64,000 nucleotides of DNA from an uncultured Gallionellaceae bacterium. Lineage in GTDB: Bacteria; Pseudomonadota; Gammaproteobacteria; Burkholderiales; Gallionellaceae. A model generated the notes under the pieces. The model was not told the origin of the DNA and ran no database searches. It worked only from the letters and a program-made list of their open reading frames with translations. The position numbers were made by a program, and so were the translations under genes. The stretch is taken from NCBI GenBank assembly GCA_903847155.1, contig CAINCU010000014.1, positions 62,001 to 126,000 on the forward strand, in the 5' to 3' direction. Positions 29,894-38,544 of the stretch are shown one piece after another. Positions within the stretch are counted from its first letter, which is position 1. Each line of letters begins with the position of its first letter.

Positions 29894-29987
29894 TGAGGTT
29901 CGTCTGATTGGGGTTATTAGCAGAAGTTAGCTTGTTGCCGTTTGACGCAGCATCATCCCGCCCCGCCAATTGGGTAGAATGCCAGCT

Positions 29988-30722
29988 ATGACTACCCTCA
30001 AGATCGCCACCTACAACATCCACAAAGGTTTCTCGCAGTTCAACCGGCGCGTGGTGTTGCACGAATTGCGCGAACATTTGCGCGGACTGGATGCAGACAT
30101 AGTTTTTTTACAGGAAGTGCAAGGCGCGCATATGACTCATGCGGATAATCATGCCAACTATCCCCTTGCGCCGCAGTATGAATTTCTTGCTGAAGAATAT
30201 TGGGCGCACCAAGCTTATGGCAAGAACGCGGTGTACGAAGAAGGGCATCACGGTAATGCCATTCTCAGTCGTTTTCCTATCGTGGAGTCGAATAATAAAG
30301 ATGTCTCCGCACACCGCTTTGAAAGTCGCGGACTGTTGCACAGTGAGGTGGAGATTGCCGGGCAACGGGTGCATTGTTTGTGCGCGCATTTTGGTTTGTT
30401 CGCCAAGGGCAGGCGTGCGCAGGCTCTTGCCTTGGTCGAACATGTATTGAGCGAGATACCTCTGGACACACCGCTGATTATCGCGGGCGATTTCAACGAT
30501 TGGCGCAATAAGTTGAGTCATACGCTGGAGAATAAGTTGGGCGTGCAAGACGTATTCGATATGCATGAAGGCAAGCCCGCGCGCAGTTTTCCGGCGTCGT
30601 TCCCGCTATTTAAACTTGACCGCATCTACGTGCGCGGTTTTGATGTGGTGAGTTGTCAGGTGCATGGCGGGCGGCGCATGTCCGATCATGCGGCGCTGTT
30701 GGCGGAGTTGAAAAAAACATGA
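29988..30722 (+). CDS. Endonuclease/exonuclease/phosphatase family hydrolase
   Basis: EEP-fold metal-dependent phosphodiesterase of 244 residues: ATYNIHKGF (metal Asn), VFLQEVQG (metal Glu), GDFNDWRN and SDHAALLAEL (catalytic Asp-His). The substrate is unclear: members of this YbhP-like subgroup are commonly next to clsB, as here, suggesting phospholipid metabolism. It overlaps clsB by ATGA. The start is the ATG at 29988 (MTTLKIATYN). Confidence 0.85.
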   Translation: MTTLKIATYNIHKGFSQFNRRVVLHELREHLRGLDADIVFLQEVQGAHMTHADNHANYPLAPQYEFLAEEYWAHQAYGKNAVYEEGHHGNAILSRFPIVESNNKDVSAHRFESRGLLHSEVEIAGQRVHCLCAHFGLFAKGRRAQALALVEHVLSEIPLDTPLIIAGDFNDWRNKLSHTLENKLGVQDVFDMHEGKPARSFPASFPLFKLDRIYVRGFDVVSCQVHGGRRMSDHAALLAELKKT

Positions 30723-31891
30723 GCCGCACTTTCCAGATCGGCCGCAACAAACTGATGCTGCTGAGAAACGGCACGCGTTATTTTCCGCTGCTGTGTGCAG
30801 CCATTGATGCGGCGCAGCATACGGTTTATCTGGAAACCTATATCTTCGCCGTGGACGAAACTGGGCGCATGGTGTCGCAAGCCTTGCAGCGCGCCGCTTT
30901 GCGCGGTGTGGCAGTGCATCTGTTGCTGGACGGCTTCGGCTCGGCAGAGTTGCCGCAGTCGTGGGTGGATGAGTTGCAAAAGGCTGGGGTGGACGTGCAG
31001 TGGTTCCGGCGCGAGATTTCTCCGTTTACCATGAGCCCCAGCCGCAAGCGCCGCCTCTATCGCATGCATCGCAAAATGGCGGTGATGGATGGCGAGGTCG
31101 CTTTCGTCAGCGGCATCAACATCATCAACGATATTCCGGTAGATGAAGATTTTGATGCGCCGCGTCTGGACTATGCGGTGCGCGTGCAGGGCCCGCTTGC
31201 GCATCAAGTGCTGGAAGAAACGCGGCAACTGTGGGAGACCGTCAAATGGGCGACCCTGCGCAAGCGTATCGGTCGGTGGCGTGCGCGTTTGCGCCGTCTG
31301 CGCAAGAAGAAAGCCGGCACCTCTCAAGTTCAACTCATGTTGCGCGACAACCTGCGCCATCGGCACGACATCGAGTACGAATATCTGCAAGCTATTGCCA
31401 ATGCGCAACGCCAGATCATCATCGCCAATGCCTACTTTCTTCCCGGACGCGTGTTTCGTCAGGCGCTGAAAGATGCCGCCAAGCGCGGCGTGCGCGTGGT
31501 GCTGCTGTTGCAGGGCAAAGTGGAATACCTCATGCAGCATTACGCCACGCTGGCATTGTACGGACAGATGCTGGAAGCGGGCATCGAAATCTACGAATAC
31601 CGCGACAGCTATCTGCACGCCAAAGTCGGCGTGGTGGATGGCGAGTGGGCGACGGTGGGATCGTCCAACCTGGAGCCGTTCAGCATGTTGTTGGCGCGCG
31701 AAGCCAACCTCGTGGTGCGCGACGAACAATTTGCCGAAGCGCTGCGCAACAGCCTAATGCGCGCCATCAAATCCGGCGGACATCGCGTCGAGCCTTCCGG
31801 CGTGCCGCCATTCACCCTGTTGTTGGCGCGCATCAGTTACGGATTGGTAAGGTTGCTAGTCGGGGTGCTGGGGATTTCCAGAGAGCCTTAG
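30719..31891 (+). CDS. clsB: Cardiolipin synthase B (phospholipase D family)
   Basis: Forms cardiolipin from phosphatidylglycerol or related donors at the inner membrane. Two HKD motifs: HRKMAVMDGEVAFVSG near residue 115 and HAKVGVVDGEWATVGSSN near residue 300. 390 residues, with no N-terminal membrane helices, as in ClsB, and a hydrophobic C-terminal segment. ATGA overlap with the EEP hydrolase, a pairing equivalent to ybhP-clsB in E. coli. Confidence 0.9.
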   Translation: MSRTFQIGRNKLMLLRNGTRYFPLLCAAIDAAQHTVYLETYIFAVDETGRMVSQALQRAALRGVAVHLLLDGFGSAELPQSWVDELQKAGVDVQWFRREISPFTMSPSRKRRLYRMHRKMAVMDGEVAFVSGINIINDIPVDEDFDAPRLDYAVRVQGPLAHQVLEETRQLWETVKWATLRKRIGRWRARLRRLRKKKAGTSQVQLMLRDNLRHRHDIEYEYLQAIANAQRQIIIANAYFLPGRVFRQALKDAAKRGVRVVLLLQGKVEYLMQHYATLALYGQMLEAGIEIYEYRDSYLHAKVGVVDGEWATVGSSNLEPFSMLLAREANLVVRDEQFAEALRNSLMRAIKSGGHRVEPSGVPPFTLLLARISYGLVRLLVGVLGISREP

Positions 31892-31920
31892 CGAAGCGGA
31901 TGCGCTGCATCAACTGCCGC

Positions 31921-31997
31921 GCAACGCCCGTCAATAGGCGATATACATAATGTGCATTGCACAGAGCGCCTATTGACGGGCATCTCCATGAGGTATG
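31921..31997. repeat. Dispersed repeat copy F: two inverted cores
   Basis: Two copies of the core in opposite orientation: GCCCGTCAATAGGCG at about 31926 and CGCCTATTGACGGGC at about 31966, a perfect 15-bp inverted repeat separated by 25 bases. The right half continues into ATCTCCATGAGGTATG, as in copies A and C. It lies between clsB and the ABC exporter in a 224-bp gap that otherwise holds only a promoter. Confidence 0.88.
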
Positions 31998-32079
31998 TAT
32001 TTATAAATTTGGGCTGTGCGCACACTTCTGTGTCCGCGCGGCTAGCCGGGCTTTACCAAGTGGCATCAGGCGTTGCGGC

Positions 32080-32085
32080 TATAAT
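32080..32085 (+). promoter_or_regulatory. Candidate -10 element before the ABC exporter
   Basis: TATAAT, 30 bases before the ATG at 32116, within ggctataatgcgccc, the same context as before fmdB. No convincing -35 at 17 bp. Confidence 0.4.
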
Positions 32086-32115
32086 GCGCCCTCGTTAAAT
32101 TTCACTGACTACACC

Positions 32116-33900
32116 ATGCGTCACTCGCATTCCGATCATTCTCCTTCTGCCATTACACGCACCGACTGGCGCGTAATCAAAAGTCTGGTTCCCTATCTGC
32201 TTGAATTCAAATGGCGTGTGGCGGCGGTGGTGGTGTTGCTGATTCTGGCGAAGCTGACCAACGTGGCCGTTCCGCTGGTGCTCAAGGAAATTGTGGATGC
32301 GATGAGCAAGCCGAAGGCGATGCTGGTGATTCCGGCGTTTCTGATTGCGGGTTACGGTTTGCTGCGTTTGTTCAGCACTTTGTTCGGCGAGTTGCGCGAT
32401 GCGTTGTTTGCCAAGGTGACGCAGCGCGCCATTCGCCGCGTGGCGTTGCAGGTGTTCGAGCATTTGCACAATCTGAGTTTGCGTTTTCATCTGGAGCGGC
32501 AGACCGGCGGCGTGTCGCGCGACATCGAGCGCGGCACGCGCGGCATCAGTTTTCTGCTGACTTTTTTACTGTTCAATATTCTGCCGACACTGCTGGAGAT
32601 CGGCCTGGTGGCGGCGATCCTGTTCGTCAAATACAACCCGTGGTTCGCCATCATCACTTTCGCCACGCTGGTGCTGTACATCGCGTTCACACTGATGATT
32701 ACCGAATGGCGCATGGTGTTCCGGCGCACCATGAACGAGATGGATTCCAAGGCCAACACGCGCGCCATCGACAGCCTGATCAATTACGAGACGGTGAAAT
32801 ACTTCGGCAACGAGTGCTATGAAGTCGAGCGCTATGACGATCAAATGCAGGGCTGGGAAGTGTCTGCGGTGCGCAACCAGACCTCGCTGGCCGCGCTCAA
32901 CGCCGGGCAGAGCGTGATCATCGCCATCGGCGTAACCTTGCTGATGCTGCTGGCGGCGGACGGCGTGGCGAAAGGCACGATGACCGTGGGCGATCTGGTG
33001 CTGGTCAACGTGTACATGATCCAGTTGTATATGCCGCTGCATTTTCTGGGTTTCGTTTATCGCGAGATCAAGAATGCGCTGGCCGATATGGAACGGATGT
33101 TCCGCCTGCTGGATGCGCACCGTGAAGTGGAAGATGCGCCAAATGCCCAGCCGCTACAGTTGGATAGAGCAGCGGTGCGTTTCGATAAGGTGAAGTTTTC
33201 CTACGATCCGGCGCGCGAGATTTTGCACGAGGTGAGCTTCGAGATTCCAAGCGGGCACACCGTGGCAGTGGTCGGTGCGAGCGGCGCGGGCAAGTCCACT
33301 TTGTCGCGTTTGCTGTTCCGTTTCTATGACGTGAATGCGGGCGGTATTTTTATCGATGGGCAGGATATTCGCAGCGTCACGCAAGCCAGCCTGCGCGCCG
33401 CCATCGGCATCGTGCCGCAGGATACAGTGCTGTTCAATGACACCATCTATTACAACATCGCCTACGGCAGGCCTGGTGCCACGCGCGATGAAGTGCTGCG
33501 CGCCGCGCAGTCGGCGCACATTCACCATTTCATCGCTTCCTTGCCGCTCGGCTACGACACCATGGTGGGCGAGCGCGGCCTGAAACTGTCCGGCGGCGAG
33601 AAACAGCGCGTGGCCATCGCGCGTGCCATCCTGAAAAATCCTGCTTTGCTGATTTTCGACGAGGCCACCTCGGCGCTGGATTCCAAATCGGAAAAAACCA
33701 TCCAGGACGAATTGCACAGCATCGCGCAGAACCGCTCAACGCTGGTCATTGCGCACCGGCTATCGACCGTGGTGGATGCGCAACAGATACTGGTAATGGA
33801 CCAAGGCCGCATTATCGAACGCGGCACGCACCGCGAATTGCTGGCGCAGCAAGGGGTGTATGCGCAGATGTGGGCGTTGCAGCAACAGGAAGAACATTAG
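32116..33900 (+). CDS. Atm1/HMT-type ABC exporter (fused permease-ATPase)
   Basis: A 594-residue half-transporter that would work as a dimer. Six membrane helices occupy residues 25-320, including the NYETVKYFGNE motif characteristic of the Atm1/HMT1/ABCB7 group, which exports glutathione-linked sulfur compounds or metal complexes. The ATPase domain has [34 protein letters not shown] and the switch His in IAHRLSTV. The start is the ATG at 32116 (MRHSHSDHS); the track's 53 extra residues come from the repeat. The substrate here is inferred only from subgroup motifs. Confidence 0.85.
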   Translation: MRHSHSDHSPSAITRTDWRVIKSLVPYLLEFKWRVAAVVVLLILAKLTNVAVPLVLKEIVDAMSKPKAMLVIPAFLIAGYGLLRLFSTLFGELRDALFAKVTQRAIRRVALQVFEHLHNLSLRFHLERQTGGVSRDIERGTRGISFLLTFLLFNILPTLLEIGLVAAILFVKYNPWFAIITFATLVLYIAFTLMITEWRMVFRRTMNEMDSKANTRAIDSLINYETVKYFGNECYEVERYDDQMQGWEVSAVRNQTSLAALNAGQSVIIAIGVTLLMLLAADGVAKGTMTVGDLVLVNVYMIQLYMPLHFLGFVYREIKNALADMERMFRLLDAHREVEDAPNAQPLQLDRAAVRFDKVKFSYDPAREILHEVSFEIPSGHTVAVVGASGAGKSTLSRLLFRFYDVNAGGIFIDGQDIRSVTQASLRAAIGIVPQDTVLFNDTIYYNIAYGRPGATRDEVLRAAQSAHIHHFIASLPLGYDTMVGERGLKLSGGEKQRVAIARAILKNPALLIFDEATSALDSKSEKTIQDELHSIAQNRSTLVIAHRLSTVVDAQQILVMDQGRIIERGTHRELLAQQGVYAQMWALQQQEEH

Positions 33901-34002
33901 TATTTTTGCTACGAACAACATAATCTTTGATTATTTTGATTTTTTTGGGGTATTCTTGCGCCCGTTTTATTGTTTGTAGTTTGATTGCGGTCAGGGGAAA
34001 TT

Positions 34003-34890
34003 ATGCGTAACACAGTTTTTGCGGTGCTATTGGCAAGCTACGTGCTATTCGCACAAGCGGCTGGCAATGAACAAATTGCCGCGTTCAGTCAGGGCGAAGG
34101 ATTCGGTGCCATCAATATGGCGCACTCACCCAGATTGAGTTCGGCCATCGCGTTGATCTACGACGAACAAACGCAGCGCCCGCTGTATGCCAAGAATATC
34201 GACAATGTGGTGCCGATTGCCTCGATCACCAAACTGATGACGGCCATGGTGATTCTGGATGCGCACCTGCCGCTGGATGAGCCGATCACCATCACCGCTG
34301 AGGATAGAGATCTGTACAAGCGCAGCCATACGCGCATGCGCAAGGGCATGCTGCTGACCCGTGGCGAACTGTTGCAACTGGCACTGATGGCTTCGGAAAA
34401 TTCCGCCGCCGCCGCATTGGCGCGCACTTATCCGGGCGGCACTCAGGTGATGCTATCGATGATGAACGCCAAGGCGCACGAACTGGGTATGGATGCCACG
34501 CGCTTCGACGATCCCACCGGATTGCACTGCTCTAATGTGTCGACGGCGCAGGATCTGGTGAAGATGGTGCAGGCGGCACGGGGCTATGAAGACATCCAGC
34601 GCATTACCACTTCGCGCTCTTATACCGTCAATGTTTCCGCCAGACGCTCCCTGCACTACGTCAATACCAATCCGCTGGTGCGCAACGCCTCATGGGATAT
34701 CGGTCTGAGCAAGACCGGCTACATCAGCGAGGCAGGACGTTGTCTGGTGATGCAAGCCAATATTTCCAATCGTCCGGTGGTCATCGTGCTGCTGGATTCC
34801 TGGGGTAAACACACCCGGGTGGGCGATGCCAATCGCATCAAACAGTGGATGGAAGGCGGGCATACCCGCACCCGCAGTCGGCGCGGATAA
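34003..34890 (+). CDS. pbpG: D-alanyl-D-alanine endopeptidase (PBP7 type)
   Basis: Periplasmic S11 peptidase that cleaves D-Ala-meso-DAP cross-links. A signal peptide (VFAVLLASYVLFAQAAG) precedes the domain. Active-site motifs: SITK (Ser and Lys near residue 72), SEN near residue 130 and KTG near residue 238. 295 residues, without the C-terminal anchor domain of DacA, which favours PbpG. A GGGGAAA site precedes the ATG at 34003. Confidence 0.88.
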   Translation: MRNTVFAVLLASYVLFAQAAGNEQIAAFSQGEGFGAINMAHSPRLSSAIALIYDEQTQRPLYAKNIDNVVPIASITKLMTAMVILDAHLPLDEPITITAEDRDLYKRSHTRMRKGMLLTRGELLQLALMASENSAAAALARTYPGGTQVMLSMMNAKAHELGMDATRFDDPTGLHCSNVSTAQDLVKMVQAARGYEDIQRITTSRSYTVNVSARRSLHYVNTNPLVRNASWDIGLSKTGYISEAGRCLVMQANISNRPVVIVLLDSWGKHTRVGDANRIKQWMEGGHTRTRSRRG

Positions 34891-34919
34891 TTCGCACAGC
34901 CGCGTCATTGCATGGCAAA

Positions 34920-34953
34920 ACAAACGGGCGCGGTTACAGACCGCGCCCGTTTG
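34920..34953. terminator. Strong hairpin after pbpG
   Basis: Perfect stem CAAACGGGCGCGGT / ACCGCGCCCGTTTG with a five-base loop, 30 bases after the pbpG stop. The T-run is weak on the plus strand (TTTGCATTTC) and a little better on the minus strand (TTTGTTTTG), so it may serve both pbpG and the convergent lipA. Confidence 0.75.
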
Positions 34954-35083
34954 CATTTCAACCTGGCATGGAAATATTTAGAAATAAAAATAACATTGGC
35001 CCGCAAGGCGCGTTCATGCTGGATGTGCAAAGTATGTGCTTGAAGACAAAGCAAAGACGGCAATCTTCGGAAATCTATGTGAC

Positions 35084-35115
35084 TAAGCCAGTAAATACGA
35101 GCTTCTACAGGCGGT
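35084..35115 (+). repeat. Dispersed repeat copy H (partial)
   Basis: Only the first block is retained: TAAGCCAGTAAATACGAGCT, then tctacagg; the second block with GCCTATTGACGGG is absent. It lies in the pbpG-lipA gap; nothing else is seen there. Confidence 0.55.
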
Positions 35116-35151
35116 GTGGTAATTTTTTTGCTGTGGAAATTTTATCCGCAA

Positions 35152-36105
35152 CTAAACACCGGCTTGTTGCGCCTGCTCATCTGCGAAATAACTTGATCGC
35201 ACAAGCGGTGCGCACGCCGCATGCGAAAAGCCCATTTCCTTCGCGGCATCCTCGAACATCTTGAAGGTTTCCAGCGGCACGTAACGCAGCACCGGCAGGT
35301 GGCCGTCGGAGGGTTGCAGGTATTGGCCGATGGTGAGCATTTCGACATTGTGCGCGCGCAGATCACGCATCACTTGCAGCACTTCTTCGTCAGTTTCACC
35401 CAAGCCCAGCATCAGCCCGGATTTGGTGGTGACTTGCGGGAAGCGCGTCTTGAATTGCTTGAGCAGTTTGAGCGAGTGCACATAGTCGGCGCCGGGGCGC
35501 GCCAACGGGTACAGGCGCGGCACGGTTTCCAGATTATGGTTGAGCACGTCGGGCAAGCTACTGCCTAAAGCACCCAGCGCAATGTCGAGGCGCCCGCGAA
35601 AATCCGGCACCAGTATCTCCAGCTTGGTGGCAGGTGAATCGACGCGGATAGCGGCGAGGCAATCGGCGAAATGTTGCGCGCCACCGTCGCGCAGGTCGTC
35701 GCGGTCCACGCTGGTGATGACCACATACTTGAGTTTGAGAATGCCGATGGAGCGTGCCAGATTTTGCGGCTCGTCGGCATCGGGCGGCAACGGTTTGCCG
35801 TGCGCCACGTCGCAGAACGGGCAGCGCCGCGTGCAAACATCGCCCAGAATCATGAAGCTGGCCGTGCCTTTGCCGAAGCATTCACCGATGTTGGGACAGG
35901 AGGCTTCCTCGCATACGGTGTGCAACTGGTTCTCGCGCAACATGCGTTTCACTTCGTGGTAACCCGCGCCGCTGCCGGGTTTGACGCGTATCCATTGCGG
36001 CTTGCGCAAACGCTCAGTCAAGGGGATGATCTTGATGGGATTGCGTGCAGTTTTGGCAGCGCCGGTTTGTTTGCTGGTATCGTCCATGTCTGAATTGTAA
36101 AACAT
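35152..36105 (-). CDS. lipA: Lipoyl synthase LipA
   Basis: Radical-SAM enzyme that inserts two sulfurs into octanoyl groups. The auxiliary cluster motif [12 protein letters not shown] is near residue 64, the radical-SAM motif CTRRCPFC near residue 92, and the C-terminal RSSY serine ligand is present. 317 residues from the track ATG at 36105; an internal ATG (MDDTSKQ, 36087) is equally possible because neither has a clear ribosome-binding site. lipB, its usual neighbour, is not in the window. Confidence 0.95.
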   Translation of the reverse strand: MFYNSDMDDTSKQTGAAKTARNPIKIIPLTERLRKPQWIRVKPGSGAGYHEVKRMLRENQLHTVCEEASCPNIGECFGKGTASFMILGDVCTRRCPFCDVAHGKPLPPDADEPQNLARSIGILKLKYVVITSVDRDDLRDGGAQHFADCLAAIRVDSPATKLEILVPDFRGRLDIALGALGSSLPDVLNHNLETVPRLYPLARPGADYVHSLKLLKQFKTRFPQVTTKSGLMLGLGETDEEVLQVMRDLRAHNVEMLTIGQYLQPSDGHLPVLRYVPLETFKMFEDAAKEMGFSHAACAPLVRSSYFADEQAQQAGV

Positions 36106-36247
36106 CCGCTGGCGTTGCCCGGTTCAAAAACTCCAAAAGCCACGCGAGTCGCAAGGATAAATAATACCCAACCAGAAAGCTATGGTATATTACGCACCAA
36201 TGGTTACGCCATTTCCACCGTTACGAACAATACATTAGGAGACTGCT

Positions 36248-36829
36248 ATGGAACACAAATTGCCCGCGCTGCCTTATCCGAGGGAGGCGCTCGCGCCGCA
36301 CATGTCTGCCGAGACTTTCGATTACCACTACGCCAAACATCATCAGGCATACATCACCAACCTGAATAACCTGATCAAGGGCACGGAATACGAGAACGCC
36401 AGTCTGGAAGACATCATCAAGAAATCTACCGGTGGTATCTACAACAACGCGGCACAAGTTTCCAATCACACTTTCTTCTGGAGCTGCATGAAGCCACAAG
36501 GCGGTGGAGAACCGGCCGGCGCGCTGGCTAGTGCCATCAACAAAAAATGGGGTTCGCTCGATGACTTCAAGAAAGCCTTCCAGACTTCCGCCGTGGGAAA
36601 TTTCGGTTCCGGCTGGACCTGGCTGGTGAAGAAGGCCGACGGTTCGCTCGACATCGTTAACATGGGTGCAGCCGGTACACCGTTGACCACTGCCGACAAA
36701 GCCTTGCTGTGTGTGGACGTGTGGGAACACGCTTACTACATCGATTATCGCAACATGCGTCCCAAGTACGTTGAAGTATTCATGAATCATCTGGTGAATT
36801 GGGATTTTGTGGCAAAGAACTTCGCTTGA
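36248..36829 (+). CDS. sodB: Superoxide dismutase [Fe]
   Basis: Removes superoxide in the cytoplasm. Metal ligands are His in YHYAKHH, His in NHTFFWSCM, and the Asp/His pair in VDVWEHAYY. The GSGWTWLV and [11 protein letters not shown] segments and the 193-residue length favour the iron type. AGGAGA lies 7 bases before the ATG, and a terminator follows. Confidence 0.94.
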   Translation: MEHKLPALPYPREALAPHMSAETFDYHYAKHHQAYITNLNNLIKGTEYENASLEDIIKKSTGGIYNNAAQVSNHTFFWSCMKPQGGGEPAGALASAINKKWGSLDDFKKAFQTSAVGNFGSGWTWLVKKADGSLDIVNMGAAGTPLTTADKALLCVDVWEHAYYIDYRNMRPKYVEVFMNHLVNWDFVAKNFA

Positions 36830-36868
36830 TTACGATTGTTGTTTCGTTAGAATAAAGTTGTGAAAAGC

Positions 36869-36898
36869 ACGGGGAAGCTTCGGTTTCCCCGTTTTTTT
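36869..36898 (+). terminator. Rho-independent terminator after sodB
   Basis: ACGGGGAA / TTCCCCGT stem with an eight-base loop followed by seven T, 40 bases after the sodB stop. Confidence 0.92.
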
Positions 36899-37170
36899 GT
36901 CAAAAAATACGCTGCAATATCAAAATATTCGTTTTGTGTCATTTTTAAACTAGGTGGGTATAGTTTTACCACCCATTGAAAATGGGGCGAGGCTGAGTTT
37001 TCACACAACCTCGATAATCTGAAGATGGTCGGTGCGACTGCAATGACCGACTTTTCTTCGGCCATAGATAGTGACGAGTGGCGACCGTCAGCTTTCGAGC
37101 AATGTAAATTTACTTAAGCGCAAAAACTGAGCTGCCAGACAGCGGACATTGGCGAATTCACACAATCGCC
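36899..37170. other. Non-coding AT-rich stretch before the activator relic
   Basis: About 270 bases with no supportable gene. It contains short hairpins (for example GTCGGT...ACCGAC followed by TTTTCTT near 37029-37056) but nothing that I can name. Its right edge is where similarity to the sigma-54 activator abruptly starts. Confidence 0.5.
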
Positions 37171-37643
37171 CCCTTGCAGGTGAAAAACGGTAGCTTCCGG
37201 CAGGATCTTTACTTCCGGCTCAATACATTTCCGGTCGAGTTGCCAGCCTTGCGGGTGCGATTGTCCGACATCCAGCTGCTGGCGAAATCCCTCTTGTCTC
37301 ATGTTGCAGCGGATCGGAATCTAGTTATTTCCGACGATGCCATCGGTTTGCTGCGCCGCTACGACTATCCAGGCAATGTGCGTGAGTTGCGAATATCATT
37401 GAGCGTGCCTGCCTGTTATGCGATGGCGGAACGATCCAGCCTATGCATCTGCCCGAGGAGGTTCGCAACGGTCACGAGATGCGAACAACCAGCACTGGTA
37501 AACCGGCAAGTTTGGAAGAACAAGATCGCCAAACTCTAGAAACTCGGCTTGCGCATCATCGCGGCAGTCGGAAAAAATTGGCGGCTGAGCTCGGTATTAG
37601 CGAAAGAACGCTTTATCATAAACTCAAACAGCTTGAAGAATAG
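37171..37643 (+). pseudogene. Relic of a sigma-54-dependent activator (AAA+ C-terminal part and Fis-type HTH)
   Basis: The reading begins inside the AAA+ domain at VKNGSFRQDLYFRLNTFPVEL, passes LRRYDYPGNVREL, then loses frame. The next frame continues the same protein as IERACLLCDGGTIQP, MHLPEEV and the Fis-type helix-turn-helix (KKLAAELGISERTLYHKLKQ). Restoring one A in cgaatatcatt near 37392 would give the family sequence RELRNIIERA, so a single-base deletion explains the frameshift. The Walker A, GAFTGA and sensory domains are missing. It lies directly upstream of the sigma-54 promoter of the cyd operon and probably once controlled it. Confidence 0.85.
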
Positions 37644-37649
37644 AGCGTT

Positions 37650-37687
37650 CTGCCAACATGGCGCATACTCTGCCACTTCTGGCAGAG
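37650..37687 (+). promoter_or_regulatory. Paired palindromes, candidate enhancer sites for a sigma-54 activator
   Basis: A perfect 8-bp inverted repeat CTCTGCCA-cttc-TGGCAGAG (37668-37687) is preceded by a related, weaker one, TTCTGCCA-aca-TGGC (about 37649-37663). They lie about 100-140 bp upstream of the -24/-12 promoter at 37787, the usual distance for upstream activator sites, and directly after the activator relic. There is no T-run, so a terminator is unlikely. The binding protein is inferred, not known. Confidence 0.5.
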
Positions 37688-37786
37688 AAGCTAACTTCTT
37701 TCGTCAACACCGACCTGTGACATTTCGCCGCAAGCGACTCTGGAAACGACAACGGACTTAAGCTGTTACGTTTTTAACTCCAGGCA

Positions 37787-37802
37787 TGGCATAAGCCTTG
37801 CA
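37787..37802 (+). promoter_or_regulatory. Sigma-54 (-24/-12) promoter of the nifX-like/cyd operon
   Basis: TGGCATAAGCCTTGCA has GG and GC at the exact spacing of the sigma-54 consensus TGGCAC-N5-TTGCA. It lies about 130 bp before the nifX-like ATG. No TGT-N10-ACA NifA box is present upstream. Confidence 0.75.
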
Positions 37803-37933
37803 TTGCATAACGCTTGGAAGCGGCGTAGTCTTTGCTACCAGAAACAGTCAGGGTGCGCTCCTCTCGCAAACAGTACTTGCCCGCTGCTTCAACGCTCGTC
37901 GCTTCCTCCCAACTAAATAGTCAGGAGATTTTC

Positions 37934-38329
37934 ATGCGTATAGCAGTCACCAGCCAGAATTATCGTGCTGTCACCGGCCACGCCGGAAAGGCGCGCCGTT
38001 TCATCGTATTTGAAGCCACTGTTCAAGATCAGCCACGGGAAATTGAGCGATTCGATCTTGATGCCAACATGGCCATCCACGGCTTCGATCATCGCGCCGG
38101 CCACCCCCTCGACAGCGTGAACGTACTAATAACCGGCGGAGCCGGTGAAGGCTTTATCCGCCACTTGGCTGCACGCGACGTATTGGTGGTTGCAACTGAA
38201 GAGAGCGATCCCTGCATGGCGGTGGAAGCGTTTATCGCAGGCCGTGTGAAATCGGCCAGCGAAGGTTGCAATCACGACCATAGCAATCTCGGCGACGAAC
38301 AAGGTCACACATGCAGCTGCCACGGCTGA
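37934..38329 (+). CDS. NifX/NifB-C-terminal-like FeMo-cofactor-binding family protein
   Basis: A 131-residue protein of the dinitrogenase iron-molybdenum-cofactor-binding family: MRIAVTSQNYRAVTGHAGKARRFIVFE, then LITGGAGEGFIRHLAARDVLVVAT. Family members (NifX, NafY core, NifB C-terminus) bind Fe-S or FeMo-co precursors. The C-terminal tail [20 protein letters not shown] is rich in Cys and His and may bind metal. AGGAGA precedes the ATG at 37934. Unusually, it is the first gene of a cytochrome bd operon; cydP overlaps it by 19 bases. Its function here is unknown. Confidence 0.75.
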   Translation: MRIAVTSQNYRAVTGHAGKARRFIVFEATVQDQPREIERFDLDANMAIHGFDHRAGHPLDSVNVLITGGAGEGFIRHLAARDVLVVATEESDPCMAVEAFIAGRVKSASEGCNHDHSNLGDEQGHTCSCHG

Positions 38330-38544
38330 AACGCAACGCTGGCGGCGCGAGAAAGACGCTACGCCGCGAGATCACCATTGCCTTGGCGATCAAACTGCTG
38401 GTGCTCTATGGCCTTTGGTATGTCTTCTTCAGCCATCCGTCGATTCACGGCATGACTGAGGGCATGGATCCCGATCGCGTAGCCGCCGCCCTCATCGCCC
38501 CGCCGCCAATAAACACAATTGAACGTCATGAGGAGAAACACTGA
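38311..38544 (+). CDS. cydP: Cytochrome bd oxidase putative small subunit CydP
   Basis: A 77-residue single-helix membrane protein: a basic N-terminus ([20 protein letters not shown]), a helix [15 protein letters not shown], and a short periplasmic tail with [10 protein letters not shown]. The LRREI...IKLxxLxxLWxxFFSHP pattern fits the CydP family found before cydA in beta- and gammaproteobacteria. It overlaps both neighbours (19 bases with the nifX-like gene; TGATG with cydA), indicating coupled translation. Confidence 0.75.
   Translation: MQLPRLKRNAGGARKTLRREITIALAIKLLVLYGLWYVFFSHPSIHGMTEGMDPDRVAAALIAPPPINTIERHEEKH

Noticed and set aside
34845-35264. 139-residue plus-strand ORF
   Set aside because: Runs from the end of pbpG through a terminator and a repeat into the 3' end of lipA; chance ORF.
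37764-37779. NifA box candidate TGTTACGTTTTTAACT before the cyd promoter
   Set aside because: The right half is ACT rather than ACA and it lies only about 20 bp from the -24 element, too close for an enhancer site.
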